The position numbers and the translations under genes are program-made. A stretch of 64,000 bases of DNA from an uncultured Oscillospiraceae bacterium (GTDB taxonomy: Bacteria; Bacillota; Clostridia; Oscillospirales; Oscillospiraceae), in contig CANQBA010000011.1 of assembly GCA_947589545.1 (NCBI GenBank), positions 16,909 through 80,908 on the forward strand. Reading direction: 5' to 3'. The notes under the pieces were generated by a model. It was not told the DNA's origin, ran no database searches, and saw only the letters and a list, made by a program, of their open reading frames with translations. Below are positions 35,501 through 44,750 of this stretch, one piece after another; the first letter of the stretch is position 1, and each line of letters begins with the position of its first letter.

Positions 35501-37860
35501 TTGTGATGCTCCACCGAAAATCCAATTGGGTAGTTTGTGTGGACAGCGGGATGGACGGTGCATTGCTCCGAGACAGGGAAGGCAAAAACCAGGATTATTC
35601 TATTATCGGCTTCAGCACAGGTAAGGGGCCGCATGGGCAATATAACCTGACGATAACAGCTAGAAATTCTATTATCAACGCTGTTGAGGCAAAGCTAAAA
35701 AGGAGACTGCAAAAGTCCTTTTCCTGGGACAAGTTGAAAACGACGGTGGCGGCTCGAGTCTGCATGGATGAGGCCAGGAATCTGGACGGGGTGAGTTTGC
35801 TAAGTGCCATCAACCCGAAAGACGAAAACATCCATGAGTTTTTGGCCTATGTCCTTACTTCTCTCCAGGCGAAAAAGGAACGCAGCGCATCAGCTCTGCA
35901 GGTCGTGGTTCATCTCGATTCCTATCAGCACTGGTTTGAGAGCAACATCCTTGAGGAGAAGGTCGAGAACAGATCAAGACCTAATTTCCTTCAAGTGTCG
36001 GCGGACATTGGCGACGATGGCAAAATCCATCTTGACGCAACCGTCATAGAATGCAAAATCGCAAAATATGACAATGCGGAAGAGCGAAAAGCCGATGCGA
36101 TCCAGCAGGTCAAACACGGGATAGAGCATCTTTCAAAACTGTTTGACCCAAGATCGACGTCCATTCGCCGCCGTTATTGGTTCGCACAATTATATAGAGC
36201 TTTGGCCTTTTCGCAAATCACGTTCCAATCGGATACGCTGGCGTTTCAGCGCCTTTCCGAGCAGATGCGAGACATTCTCGAGGGCAGCTTTGAGATCTCT
36301 TGGTTCGGGAAGATCATGGGCTATTGGAAGGATATGCCCGGAGAGAATGAGATCATAACCACCATGTCCATGGTCCCCATGATCAAGTTACATGAGGTTC
36401 CGCAAAAAAGGATCCAGAGGATACTCCTTGATGATGACGATGCTGCGGTCGAGTTTGTGTCAGTTGTCGAGGAGGACGAAACAGATATCCCCGAGGAAGA
36501 GGAGGACGAGAGCGTTTCCGTTCAAGCCGCCCATGAAACAACTCCTGCGAAAGAGACTGCGGAAGAGGTTTCGACAGACCTGAGCGCGACAAACGAAAAC
36601 AGTTACTCCGGCGAGACTGCCTCTACCTCTCAGGAAGAAGAGAAGGCCCCCGTGCTTGAACCGGTATTGGATACGGGAAAACAGCCGACGCCCCCCTCCC
36701 AAGCTAAAACTGAGAAGCCTGAAGTTATCCAGAAAAGAGCTCTGGAGGATGTCAGAGTATTCATCGGAAAGGACAAGGCCGGGAATAAAGTCTTTTGGGA
36801 TTTTGGCCATCCGAAACTTGCTAACCGCCATCTGCTCATAACCGGCACTTCCGGCCAAGGAAAGACCTATAGCATTCAGGCCATGTTGAAGGAGCTGGCC
36901 GAGAACGGTATCTCCTCTGTGATTTTTGATTACACAGAGGGATTCCGCGAGGACCAGCTTGAACCGGCGTTTAGAAACGCTTTGGCAGATCGAATCTCTC
37001 AACAGGTCGTTTATGTGTCGGGGATTCCCATTGATCCCTTCAGACGTCATGAGATCGAGATCGGAGATTTTAAGGTGCCGGAGAAGGTTTCAGACGTCTC
37101 TCAGAGGATCGCCGCCATCTTCACACACGTCTATAACTTTGGCGAACAGCAATTTGGCGCTATATACTCAGCGTGCAGTGACGCCATGAACACCTACGGG
37201 GACCAGACAGATATATTCAAATTTAGGGAAAAACTCAAGGAGCTGGGCAATCCTGCCGCAAAATCGGTCCTGACAAAGATGGCCCCGTTCTTTGACAGCG
37301 TGGAGTTCCAAAAGGATGCCGAATTTGACTGGAACTCAGTTATCCGCTCTGATGGGTCAATCATCATTTTCCAGTTGACGCATTATGTGAGGGAGATCCA
37401 GGTGATCATCACGGAAATGATGCTGTGGGACGCTTGGCATTATTTCAAAAAGAATGGTGATAAGAACACGCCCTTTGTAGTGGTGCTTGACGAGGCGCAG
37501 AACCTCTCCATGAAAGACGGTTCTCCCGCGGAGGTCATCCTACGGGAGGGAAGGAAATTTGGCTGGTCAGCGTGGTTCGCTACGCAAAGTCTGAAATCAC
37601 TGTCGGAAAATGAGGTAGTCAACCTCCGCCAGGCTCCATTTTCACTCTATTTCAAGCCTACGGATGATGAGATCCTTAAGATCGCAAAGCAGATCGATCC
37701 CACATCCAGCAACAGCTGGGTGACCCAGATCAAGGGATTGCACAAGGGGCAGTGCGTTGTAGTTGGTGACCGAGTTCGCACGGATGGTACTTTTGGTACA
37801 TTCAAGCCAACGGTCACGAATGTCACGTCATTTGAAGAAAGAGAACATGAAGAAGTATAA
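32578..37860 (+). CDS. DptH/SspH-like large protein with nuclease-like motif and HerA/FtsK-type ATPase
   Basis: 1760 residues. The C-terminal ~370 residues are a HerA/FtsK-type translocase: Walker A GTSGQGKT (about 1422-1429) and VVVLDEAQNL (about 1634). Before it lies an acidic low-complexity linker (about 1298-1387, rich in E, T and S). At about 1153-1160 the sequence DATVIECK gives a D...ExK pattern reminiscent of a PD-(D/E)XK nuclease. A CICGEC cluster lies near residue 720. The GTG start is coupled to the preceding gene. Matches DptH in size and layout: translocase plus nuclease of the restriction arm. Confidence 0.75.
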   Translation: MKYIVDTIIKTISSQNPRPNEQLRIRISGFEDVRIYEAVAKRLHDTYDGRLAVETRLSKEKCNEFKKDSQSNQTAMLSLEAHGWVAMKNSLTYYRNLPLSEAQLIVIMGTEAVDDQGGLSDFYYLDPEKLVSELVPNYYLAFSPIAGGWTDDEKKCVNKLYGDLFSLVPINLCKFSDLADSWGTLSTIEDFVERFFEQLPLWGLCRVRDTLPTVNQIIKTGRKNLLQTNYDFITRKLFAKMTIKQFNNYLNKVELYQNGTETNKENTKKYPEDWTGWSNQSVKSLLTYSNSLSQFIRGENIEENRRQLQGVDFAITEYVLGITLPDVVVHKKKKLSVTGDPYFAFLKAICASIACEDTEPFDTIRVKVSSIELADAVDSLIDADESAQLATAWKKVCWFAGGVIEYINSIGFEVNGNEISIESDDSSPFDSKCVELNISEGLISTAAASKKLDKVSFEVAHYHQGKSTDIRHSFEWTFTLHDDWVIAFDQMCLQYEQWDEDQIDAAVPVLTVDKYEALMNAKSEEEFLDVFELSSLSFDLNLSAEAQKQLVPDGTIEWRAEYSALGRSFVSFCRSLTSVGFYADILQNQKGECKANRFIDGYVKLGDLIVNSTFTQKSEWVMDYFTHAFAIESSTRAITTGENDTGCIIPPFHPAILQKMIDRVVFVADGCREWLHDNEEMHASFDKICSMVNELAQLSQIQEGVDIFPSIKGTFFGTTQGFANYCICGECERSSKMRMTALMKKDAVFDDDFSDGALKTMNVSAKMFADVLETYKKALPNYSFNLSIAVINPEDLQPIIAALYQYISTVKKEPGADEKAIQIRLHVLVRPKNKGGKNYLSYWANTFFNQDENVDLKIYLNEWNNNDDLEKLLDTNLDLIFLMDVLVLNQLRFVRQNAESSGSGLSDCRFPIVFKPAPVSVAYVKRSIELTQQQFGAATIHSQVVYYRETYESFPYQKQLVVREASIDKERKDLIVMLHRKSNWVVCVDSGMDGALLRDREGKNQDYSIIGFSTGKGPHGQYNLTITARNSIINAVEAKLKRRLQKSFSWDKLKTTVAARVCMDEARNLDGVSLLSAINPKDENIHEFLAYVLTSLQAKKERSASALQVVVHLDSYQHWFESNILEEKVENRSRPNFLQVSADIGDDGKIHLDATVIECKIAKYDNAEERKADAIQQVKHGIEHLSKLFDPRSTSIRRRYWFAQLYRALAFSQITFQSDTLAFQRLSEQMRDILEGSFEISWFGKIMGYWKDMPGENEIITTMSMVPMIKLHEVPQKRIQRILLDDDDAAVEFVSVVEEDETDIPEEEEDESVSVQAAHETTPAKETAEEVSTDLSATNENSYSGETASTSQEEEKAPVLEPVLDTGKQPTPPSQAKTEKPEVIQKRALEDVRVFIGKDKAGNKVFWDFGHPKLANRHLLITGTSGQGKTYSIQAMLKELAENGISSVIFDYTEGFREDQLEPAFRNALADRISQQVVYVSGIPIDPFRRHEIEIGDFKVPEKVSDVSQRIAAIFTHVYNFGEQQFGAIYSACSDAMNTYGDQTDIFKFREKLKELGNPAAKSVLTKMAPFFDSVEFQKDAEFDWNSVIRSDGSIIIFQLTHYVREIQVIITEMMLWDAWHYFKKNGDKNTPFVVVLDEAQNLSMKDGSPAEVILREGRKFGWSAWFATQSLKSLSENEVVNLRQAPFSLYFKPTDDEILKIAKQIDPTSSNSWVTQIKGLHKGQCVVVGDRVRTDGTFGTFKPTVTNVTSFEEREHEEV

Positions 37861-38656
37861 TTTGAACTTTCATCAAACTTTTCCTCCAACAGCCGAGTAC
37901 ATTACGCGGCTGTTGGAGGTGTGCGATCATGGAGAAGCCCTCACAAAAGAACAAATCTCCGAGCTTACGGGGATACCGACAGGGACAAGCAGCGGGAAGG
38001 TCGAGCCACATATCTGCTACGGGGAATATATGGGCCTGTTGCGGGATGACCGTGCCGAGGGAAAACACCTTTTGCGGCTGACGTCTCTTGGTAAAGAGCT
38101 TCTGGAGCAGGATCCTGGTCTGCGAGAAAAGGTATCGACCGCCGTTTGCCATGCGAGGATCACATCCCGTTACGGCGGTGCGACACTTTGGACAGTGATC
38201 ATAAAGGATATATTCCCAAAATACCCGCAGGGGATCAGCGATGCGCTTCTTAAGGATGAACTGGAAAAGAGATATGGCATGCCCACGAAAACCGGTCCCT
38301 TCTTCAGCTCCTACTCTGGCATGTTCGATAACCTTGCACTGTTCAATAAAACGGGAAACCTGGTCGGCTTGGGCAGCGGGATTATAGATAGGGAATTGCT
38401 CTACGTTTACGCTTACGCCCTTTTGTATGAGTGGGAAAACGCATTTCCGGACCAGGTGGAAATCACCGCACCGGAGCTGGGCTCCCTGAGTATTGCTGAG
38501 ACATTTGCCTTTTCGGGAAAAGTGTTTTACGAGGTCATTGAGCTGCTGGCAGAGAAGGGGATCGTTCGCTTCAACCGTCAACTTGCTCCGTATACCCTTT
38601 TGCGTTTGCGTGGTTCAGAGGATATAATACCGTCCCTTTATAGCGAACTTTGCTGA
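37847..38656 (+). CDS. Winged-helix/DUF4007-like protein, unassigned member of the island
   Basis: 269 residues. Opens MKKYNLNFHQTFPPTAEYIT with LTKEQISELTGIPTGTSSGK; the FHQTFP opening and helix-turn-helix resemble DUF4007 proteins, but the match is distant. A second region reads SRYGGATLWTVIIKDIFPKY. The start overlaps the H gene by 14 bases. It precedes a second BrxC-like ATPase, repeating the DUF4007-ATPase order seen at 23602-28115. Not part of the canonical Ssp or Dpt sets. Function unknown; adaptor or sensor is a guess. Confidence 0.6.
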   Translation: MKKYNLNFHQTFPPTAEYITRLLEVCDHGEALTKEQISELTGIPTGTSSGKVEPHICYGEYMGLLRDDRAEGKHLLRLTSLGKELLEQDPGLREKVSTAVCHARITSRYGGATLWTVIIKDIFPKYPQGISDALLKDELEKRYGMPTKTGPFFSSYSGMFDNLALFNKTGNLVGLGSGIIDRELLYVYAYALLYEWENAFPDQVEITAPELGSLSIAETFAFSGKVFYEVIELLAEKGIVRFNRQLAPYTLLRLRGSEDIIPSLYSELC

Positions 38657-38675
38657 TGAGTGGGAGGCCGTAAAT

Positions 38676-41600
38676 ATGAGATTTGGCGAAGTATTGTCTT
38701 TCCGAAAAGATATTTTCTTTGACGGAGCCGTACAGATCGATTGGTTTTATAACCCGGTACGGACGAAGACCGTTGCGGAGAACTTTGTATTCCACGGCAG
38801 TGAATACTTTGGCGTAAGTGATTCGGGTGGCAAAAAACTGACCGATACGGTCCAGTTTGTCCATGACATCGTCATGAAAGTATCTGACGACCAGCATGTG
38901 AACCCTCTTTCCCTTGCTATAGCTGGCTATGGCACCGGAAAGTCGCATTTGGCGGTCACACTGGCGGATCTGCTCTCTGGTGAAGACTATCAGCCTGATG
39001 TCCATAGGACCATCATCAAAAATATTGCGGCAATAGATGGGCAAAAGGCCGCCTTGATCGCTCAAGCCACCGGGCGCCCTAACCTGGTATTGGTTCTCAA
39101 CGGGATGAAGGACTTTAACCTCAACTATGAGCTGCTCAGAGCCGCACAGAGATCACTTCGCCTCTATGGTTGCTCTGATGACAATTTGAAAAAACTGAAC
39201 CGAGCGATAGAAACGGCATTCCGCTTTTTTGAGCGCAATGCCTCCTCCTTGCTCGGCCTGTTTGAAGAAAAGGCCCGTTCTTTCGGTTATTCACAAACGG
39301 GTCAAGAGTTGGTTGATATACTGCGTCTACAGCTTGGTGAGGAAGAATCGGCGTTTGATGTGATCAACGCTGTCTACAATGAAATAAATGGCAACGAGAT
39401 CCGCTGGGATGAGGGGGTTTCCGCGACCTCAGTTTTAGAGACCTTGCTGAGTGAATACTGCGGGATCAGCGGCCCCTTTAACAAGATCGTTCTCATCTTT
39501 GACGAGTTTGGAAGATATTTAGAGTATGCGTCTGCGACCACGACAGCGCGTTCAGGAGATTCCGCTCTTCAGCAGATTTTTGAGTGCGCCCAGAATGCGG
39601 AAGGGGCCATTCAAGTCGTTAATTTCATCCAGTCCGATATTAAGAGTTACCTGCAGCGCGTCGATCAGACGAGCAACATCAGCAGATACATAGGCCGGTA
39701 TGACGCCAGCGATAAATATTATCTCTCATCAAACCTGGAAACCGTTTTTGCCAACCTTATTCAACGTGTTGATAAGGATGCCTTTGGAAGGACGATCCGT
39801 CCTTGGCAGCAGGGGAGAGAGGCCCTTTGGAATGATATTTTCAAGGACATGAATCGCTGGCTTCCCACCAAGGGTGTGTGGAAGGACTACTCCTTGTTCC
39901 GCCAGGTCGTTGTTGAGGGGATATATCCCCTTCACCCCTTGGCGACTTACATGCTGTCACAGCTATCAGACTATTTACAGAACCGCTCCTCGCTGATGCT
40001 CCTGGGGCGATATGTGAACGAGTATGAAAATACAGAGCTCACCCCAGAAGCGATTCCTTTAGTCTACCCCGAGACCTTGCTGTCGGGGGACTTATTTACG
40101 GAGATGCTGTCCGCAGAGGAAGAGGGACGGCAGTACAGCCAGCACTGTATTCGATACAGTAACATCCTCCGAAAATACGAGGATAAGCTGTCTGACCATT
40201 CTAAGATGATCCTGAGAGCGAACCTTGCTATGCGCATCCTTCGCTGCAGGATCGACAGCTATGAGGACGTCAAGCACGCAATCAGTATTTTTTCTGGACT
40301 TGATCAAGGGGTCATCGAGGAAGAACTCGTATGGCTTGAAAACGAGTATGCGATCCTCGGATACGACGAGCACTCATACTGCTTCGATTTTTTGGAGGAC
40401 TCCAGTGGTGCCCATGATTTCAAAACGTTTTTCAAGCGGCTTCGGGCAAATACAGCTTTTTCATACAGTGTACTTGAAGAATCGAAGATCCGGGAATGGG
40501 CCGATGTCCTTACGCCCCAGACATCCAATTTTGCCGCGAAACACAAGATCAAAACCAACGAGTGGCAATATGAGCAGGATCTCTTCTCAATAAACGAACT
40601 GTCGGAACCCTTTGTTCAGACCTGCATAGAGGCCTGGAAAGCGGCCATCACTCCTGATAAACTGAAAGGAAAACTGATTTGGCTTTACCTGAACAGGGAT
40701 TCAGCAAGCAATGCGTTGGAACTGGCCTGTTCTCTGGCTAAGAAGGTCGAGGGAACACCGATCGTGTTCATGCTTCTGAATGATACAGAGGACAGACTAA
40801 ACAACGCCCTGTGCGACTATCTCGCTCTGCAAGCTGTCTCAGAGGCTGACCGACAGAAATATGGCCGCCATTATATTGATAAGCTCGAGCAAACGGAAGA
40901 GAATATCAAAAATGCCTTTGATCAACTGAAAAAGCAGAGACAAAGGATCACCGGGCACGGCGTACAAACTCTCGAGAGCCGTTTGGCGGTCGCATTAACA
41001 GATATCTTTGAGAACGTTTACCCGAAGGTCATCCCCTTTGATTTTGACGGATTTGACAGCAAGCAGCCCGGAAAAGCGAGAAAAGCATTTTGTTCCATCG
41101 TCCGTCTGCTCCTATCGGGGTCGGTCAACGGAGATACGATCCATTCGTTTCCCTCCGAAGTCAGGAACCGTCTTGAGGCGACACTTTTTCATACAGGTGC
41201 TTTTTCCTGGAAGGTCATTAACGCAAATTATCAGATCATCCCTCCCGAACAGAAAAATGTGCGGGCTGTTTATGAGGAGATCGTTGATATGCTTCCCGAG
41301 GGAAACGAGATCCCTCTGGACAGATTGATCGCCAAATTGGTCGCACCCCCTTACGGCCTGAATGATTACGTCTCCGTGTATTTGCTGTTTACCCTGTGCG
41401 CAAATATGAGCTATTGCCTGCGTGTAGTGGTGAATGGAGCAGTATACAGCATTGCGGCATGGAGAGATGAAGTTATACAGGACAGCAAAATCGACCTGGG
41501 GACAATCAGGAAGTCCACATTGAAGCGAGTCAATGCCGGCGCAGTGGCTGACAGCTTTTTGCGGATGTTTGCTCGGATAGATAACAATGTGGATATCGGC

Positions 41601-43283
41601 CAGGTTGACGCGCTTTCACAAGAGTTGGAGACTTTGAAGCGGGCGGAGAATATTCCGGAAGCCCTTAATGCTCAGTACCAGCTTGCGCTCAATAAGATCC
41701 AGGAAGGGCGCCGTATCAAAAAGAGATGGGATGGTCTCAAAGATGAAGTGAATGAAAAATACGGTGAATTTCTGGACAAGAGAGATGTCTATTCCGGGCT
41801 GTTGGCGATTCAGAAGCTTGGAGGCATGTCCTTCTACAATTGTTTTTCTGATTCACCATATGCGATGACGGAGGAGCAGAGGAACGAGATAACATCCCAG
41901 AGACAAGAAATAGAACAATTTGTAAATCCCTTCCTCCAGGGGTGGATCTTAGAGCAACGTTGTAAAGGCGTTGAGAGCATTTCTCAATATCGAAAACATA
42001 TGGAAAGGCTCAAGAATCTTCTCCAAGATGTGGGCTACGATACAGCTGCTAAACAGGTAAAGGACAGGGCCGAACAGGAGTTGAGCAACGTTGAGAATAT
42101 CAGGGCCCGTCAGCAGCTCCGCTCTAACTGCTCTGATTATCTGCAAAACTGTGTTGTCAAGGCTGTGGTCCCCTATACTCGCCTGGTTGAATGGAAAAAG
42201 CAGGGGGAGGTGTTGCTGGGCCAAATCCAGAAGTTTTCCGCTTCTCTGGGCAGTGAAGCGGAAGGAATAAATAAGAATATTTCCAATCGGGTGGCTGAGG
42301 TCGATAAGTCCATTGAACGGATCAAGAAGGATATGAATGACATCTATGATGACATTTATTCCGTTTCCAGCGTCGAAGACATCAGCGATATGATCAGCAG
42401 GATTCAGCAGGTTTGTCAGAAGGGGATTCCCTCGACGGACATTGCGGATTTTGAAGAACTTAAGAGTACGCTTGAATCCTTTTTGACTGACATCAGGGCT
42501 CTTTCGGACTGCCAAGAGGATTGGGAGGCTTTCAATATAGAGCATGATGAGCTGATGAGGAAGTATGCGGATAATGAATATGATTTCGATGTTGTCTCCA
42601 TACTTGAGCAAGTGTCCGCTGCCATTCAAGATTCGCTCAAAAAACGTGATGTTGACTGGTCTGCAAAATACCTATCTAAGGCTCTGAACAGCCGTGTGGA
42701 TCTGCTAGCCTGGGTAGACGGCACTCGAATGACTCCCAAGTATCTTTCCGAAGAGACGAAAGCCAAGTTCTTAGAACGCAGTAAAGAGGTCGCCGAGCGC
42801 CTGAGCAAAGCTAAGATCGACGACGTGATCTATAGCTTTATCAAACTGGAAGAGAAGGAAAAGGAGCTGTGCTTTGACCGCCTGATAGAGATATACCAGA
42901 ACCATGATACAAACGAGCCAAACGTTATCGAAGCCACCATCTCGCGGAACAAGAAATGGGACCTTGAGGAATGGGTCGTACTGGCCAAGCTCTATTTCGA
43001 GAACAGAGGAAAAACTCGCACTGAACTCGCAGATGAACTATCTGCGCTCTCTGCGATGCTGGTCCGTAGAGCGGACATCCTCGAAATAGAGCATGACGGG
43101 AAATACCGGAACGTCAATGGCCTTGCCATGCAACTTGACCGGATCAAGTACATTGATACAAAGGGCGAGAGAGGACTATCCGCCTACAGCGAGTTAGCGG
43201 AGGCAGCCGTCTCCATGTACCATGTTGACCGGGAAGGGTTTGAGCTGATCGCCAAGAAATGTTGGGAGAAGTATGAAAAATGA
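38676..43283 (+). CDS. Second BrxC-like large ATPase
   Basis: 1535 residues. Walker A GYGTGKSH (about 84-92), Walker B IVLIFDEFGRYLE (about 272-282), then a long multi-helix body with coiled-coil stretches (QKEGRRIKKR and VAEVDKSIERIKKDMND region). Same broad class as the 1201-residue ATPase but not a close copy. It starts 20 bases after the winged-helix gene with a GGGAGG site. Its frame stays open after the TGA at 43281-43283 for 38 more codons (see findings), so the annotated end may be a nonsense change. Confidence 0.72.
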   Translation: MRFGEVLSFRKDIFFDGAVQIDWFYNPVRTKTVAENFVFHGSEYFGVSDSGGKKLTDTVQFVHDIVMKVSDDQHVNPLSLAIAGYGTGKSHLAVTLADLLSGEDYQPDVHRTIIKNIAAIDGQKAALIAQATGRPNLVLVLNGMKDFNLNYELLRAAQRSLRLYGCSDDNLKKLNRAIETAFRFFERNASSLLGLFEEKARSFGYSQTGQELVDILRLQLGEEESAFDVINAVYNEINGNEIRWDEGVSATSVLETLLSEYCGISGPFNKIVLIFDEFGRYLEYASATTTARSGDSALQQIFECAQNAEGAIQVVNFIQSDIKSYLQRVDQTSNISRYIGRYDASDKYYLSSNLETVFANLIQRVDKDAFGRTIRPWQQGREALWNDIFKDMNRWLPTKGVWKDYSLFRQVVVEGIYPLHPLATYMLSQLSDYLQNRSSLMLLGRYVNEYENTELTPEAIPLVYPETLLSGDLFTEMLSAEEEGRQYSQHCIRYSNILRKYEDKLSDHSKMILRANLAMRILRCRIDSYEDVKHAISIFSGLDQGVIEEELVWLENEYAILGYDEHSYCFDFLEDSSGAHDFKTFFKRLRANTAFSYSVLEESKIREWADVLTPQTSNFAAKHKIKTNEWQYEQDLFSINELSEPFVQTCIEAWKAAITPDKLKGKLIWLYLNRDSASNALELACSLAKKVEGTPIVFMLLNDTEDRLNNALCDYLALQAVSEADRQKYGRHYIDKLEQTEENIKNAFDQLKKQRQRITGHGVQTLESRLAVALTDIFENVYPKVIPFDFDGFDSKQPGKARKAFCSIVRLLLSGSVNGDTIHSFPSEVRNRLEATLFHTGAFSWKVINANYQIIPPEQKNVRAVYEEIVDMLPEGNEIPLDRLIAKLVAPPYGLNDYVSVYLLFTLCANMSYCLRVVVNGAVYSIAAWRDEVIQDSKIDLGTIRKSTLKRVNAGAVADSFLRMFARIDNNVDIGQVDALSQELETLKRAENIPEALNAQYQLALNKIQEGRRIKKRWDGLKDEVNEKYGEFLDKRDVYSGLLAIQKLGGMSFYNCFSDSPYAMTEEQRNEITSQRQEIEQFVNPFLQGWILEQRCKGVESISQYRKHMERLKNLLQDVGYDTAAKQVKDRAEQELSNVENIRARQQLRSNCSDYLQNCVVKAVVPYTRLVEWKKQGEVLLGQIQKFSASLGSEAEGINKNISNRVAEVDKSIERIKKDMNDIYDDIYSVSSVEDISDMISRIQQVCQKGIPSTDIADFEELKSTLESFLTDIRALSDCQEDWEAFNIEHDELMRKYADNEYDFDVVSILEQVSAAIQDSLKKRDVDWSAKYLSKALNSRVDLLAWVDGTRMTPKYLSEETKAKFLERSKEVAERLSKAKIDDVIYSFIKLEEKEKELCFDRLIEIYQNHDTNEPNVIEATISRNKKWDLEEWVVLAKLYFENRGKTRTELADELSALSAMLVRRADILEIEHDGKYRNVNGLAMQLDRIKYIDTKGERGLSAYSELAEAAVSMYHVDREGFELIAKKCWEKYEK

Positions 43284-43573
43284 TTCGATTCCACAAAAAC
43301 TTTTACGTCTATCATGCAAGAATGGTTCAAGTGGTGTAGTGATGATTTGGGTCAAAACCACTGTGCTGCGCTGGATGTGTTGATATCTGAGAGGCAGTGA
43401 TCAAAATGAGCTTAAATTGCAATTGGGGAAAAAGATGTGCTACTATCTGAATAAAGGAGCTTAAGACCTTCAGGCTTGCGTTATATTTTGAAAATAATAC
43501 CGGTTTACGGTGATGCTTTGCGTATTAGGGTAACTCTGTAATCTTAAATTTCTATATTGAGAGGATGAAATAG

Positions 43574-44182
43574 ATGAAAGAAATAAAATGCGAAATAAAA
43601 CAGAAAGAAATAGATAAGGAAGAAATCAGCAAGTTGAAGAGTCAGATATGGTTGACGAGAATGTCTCGAATTAACGCAGAAAAGCGAATGCTTCATAATG
43701 AGAACTTTGTTCAAGGGATAAACATATATTATTTGTGCGTTATTACTCTGGTATCAATTTGTCTCCTCAGATGGAAAGAATCTAATCTTGATTTACTTGT
43801 GACATTTATGTCAGTGGCGCTTCTAGTTGTAATCCTTTATTTAAAGAGCTTAAGATTTTCTGAACGTGCATTGGACTTTCACAAACTATATCCCAAACTT
43901 CAACAATTAGAGTTTAGACTGGAGAAAAAAGGAATAACAGATGAAGATATTGAAGATGTTAAAAAACAATATTCAATATTAATGGCTAAAGGGGAAAATC
44001 ATATTACTTATGATTATTATAAAGCGATATATGATAGTACTGGAGACTATCGGGAAAAGAATTGTACGTCAAAAATATGGTGTGGATTTTGGCGAGGAAA
44101 AATTTGGCGCGGTCTAATAATGATGGCAGTTGTTTTGTTCCCCATTTTAATTGCTCTACCATACTTTCTGCACTTGAAATAA
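43574..44182 (+). CDS. SLATT-domain membrane protein
   Basis: 202 residues. Pattern: N-terminal charged helix, two adjacent membrane segments (about residues 50-95, INIYYLCVITLVSICLLRW...), a cytosolic helix-rich part, and a third hydrophobic segment at the C-terminus. It fits SLATT effectors, which form pores in defence systems and are usually next to a nucleotide cyclase or a reverse transcriptase. Neither is present, so it is an orphan here. The upstream gap of about 290 bases has only the extension noted at 43284. Confidence 0.65.
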   Translation: MKEIKCEIKQKEIDKEEISKLKSQIWLTRMSRINAEKRMLHNENFVQGINIYYLCVITLVSICLLRWKESNLDLLVTFMSVALLVVILYLKSLRFSERALDFHKLYPKLQQLEFRLEKKGITDEDIEDVKKQYSILMAKGENHITYDYYKAIYDSTGDYREKNCTSKIWCGFWRGKIWRGLIMMAVVLFPILIALPYFLHLK

Positions 44183-44270
44183 GTAAGGAGTATAGGTGAC
44201 ACTTTTTGTAAAGCCCATAAAAACGGCGCTCCCGCTGTTATGATGGGTTTACCTATTGAAAAACATTAAA

Positions 44271-44306
44271 AAAGACGGCCGGTGATTTCTCACAGGCCGT
44301 CTTTTG
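44271..44306. terminator. Bidirectional terminator
   Basis: AAAAGACGGCC, then GTGA/TCAC inner pairs, GGCCGTCTTTT (44296-44306). Strong stem with A and T tails, between convergent genes. Confidence 0.88.
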
Positions 44307-44312
44307 ATATTT

Positions 44313-44732
44313 TCAAATCGCCTTCATCAGAAACAGCTCCATCGGCTGTGCGTGACCCGGAGTGTTCAGAACCAGGTCGCCGCAGTCGTGGTAGCCGAGG
44401 GCGCGGTAGAAGTGCTGGGCCGATTCGTCCACTTGTGTGGAGGTCAGGACCAGGTCGAAACCTTGGGCGCGCATATCTGATTCCCAAAACTCCATGAGGG
44501 CTCGGCCACAGCCGGTGCGCTGGTGGGCGGAATCCACGTAGAGCAGGGTGCAGGAGGGGGTGTTGTCCCAAAAGAGGTTGTACCTCAATATCCCAACGGG
44601 CGTGGTGTCCTCAGTGAGGACATACGCCCGTTTTAAATTTACCTTGTTCTCAAACTCCGCCTCCGACAGGTGCCGGTCGAGGCTGAACCAGAAATCCCTG
44701 TCGCTCATTTGCGCGTATCTGATTTTCCGCAT
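44313..44732 (-). CDS. GNAT family N-acetyltransferase
   Basis: 139 residues. Contains the acetyl-CoA loop region TGCGRALMEFWES (QRTGCGRAL) and FYRALGYHDCG. Begins MRKIRYAQMSDRDFWFSLDR. Probably acetylates a small molecule or protein terminus; substrate not readable. Back in GC-rich DNA, so this marks the right edge of the island. Ends at the shared terminator. Confidence 0.85.
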   Translation of the reverse strand: MRKIRYAQMSDRDFWFSLDRHLSEAEFENKVNLKRAYVLTEDTTPVGILRYNLFWDNTPSCTLLYVDSAHQRTGCGRALMEFWESDMRAQGFDLVLTSTQVDESAQHFYRALGYHDCGDLVLNTPGHAQPMELFLMKAI

Positions 44733-44750
44733 ATGTGAACCTCCTGAATG

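Noticed and set aside
21867..43283. BREX system
   Set aside because: BrxC-like ATPases are present, but no PglZ, BrxL/PglX or methyltransferase genes are; desulfurase and PAPS-reductase genes fit phosphorothioation.
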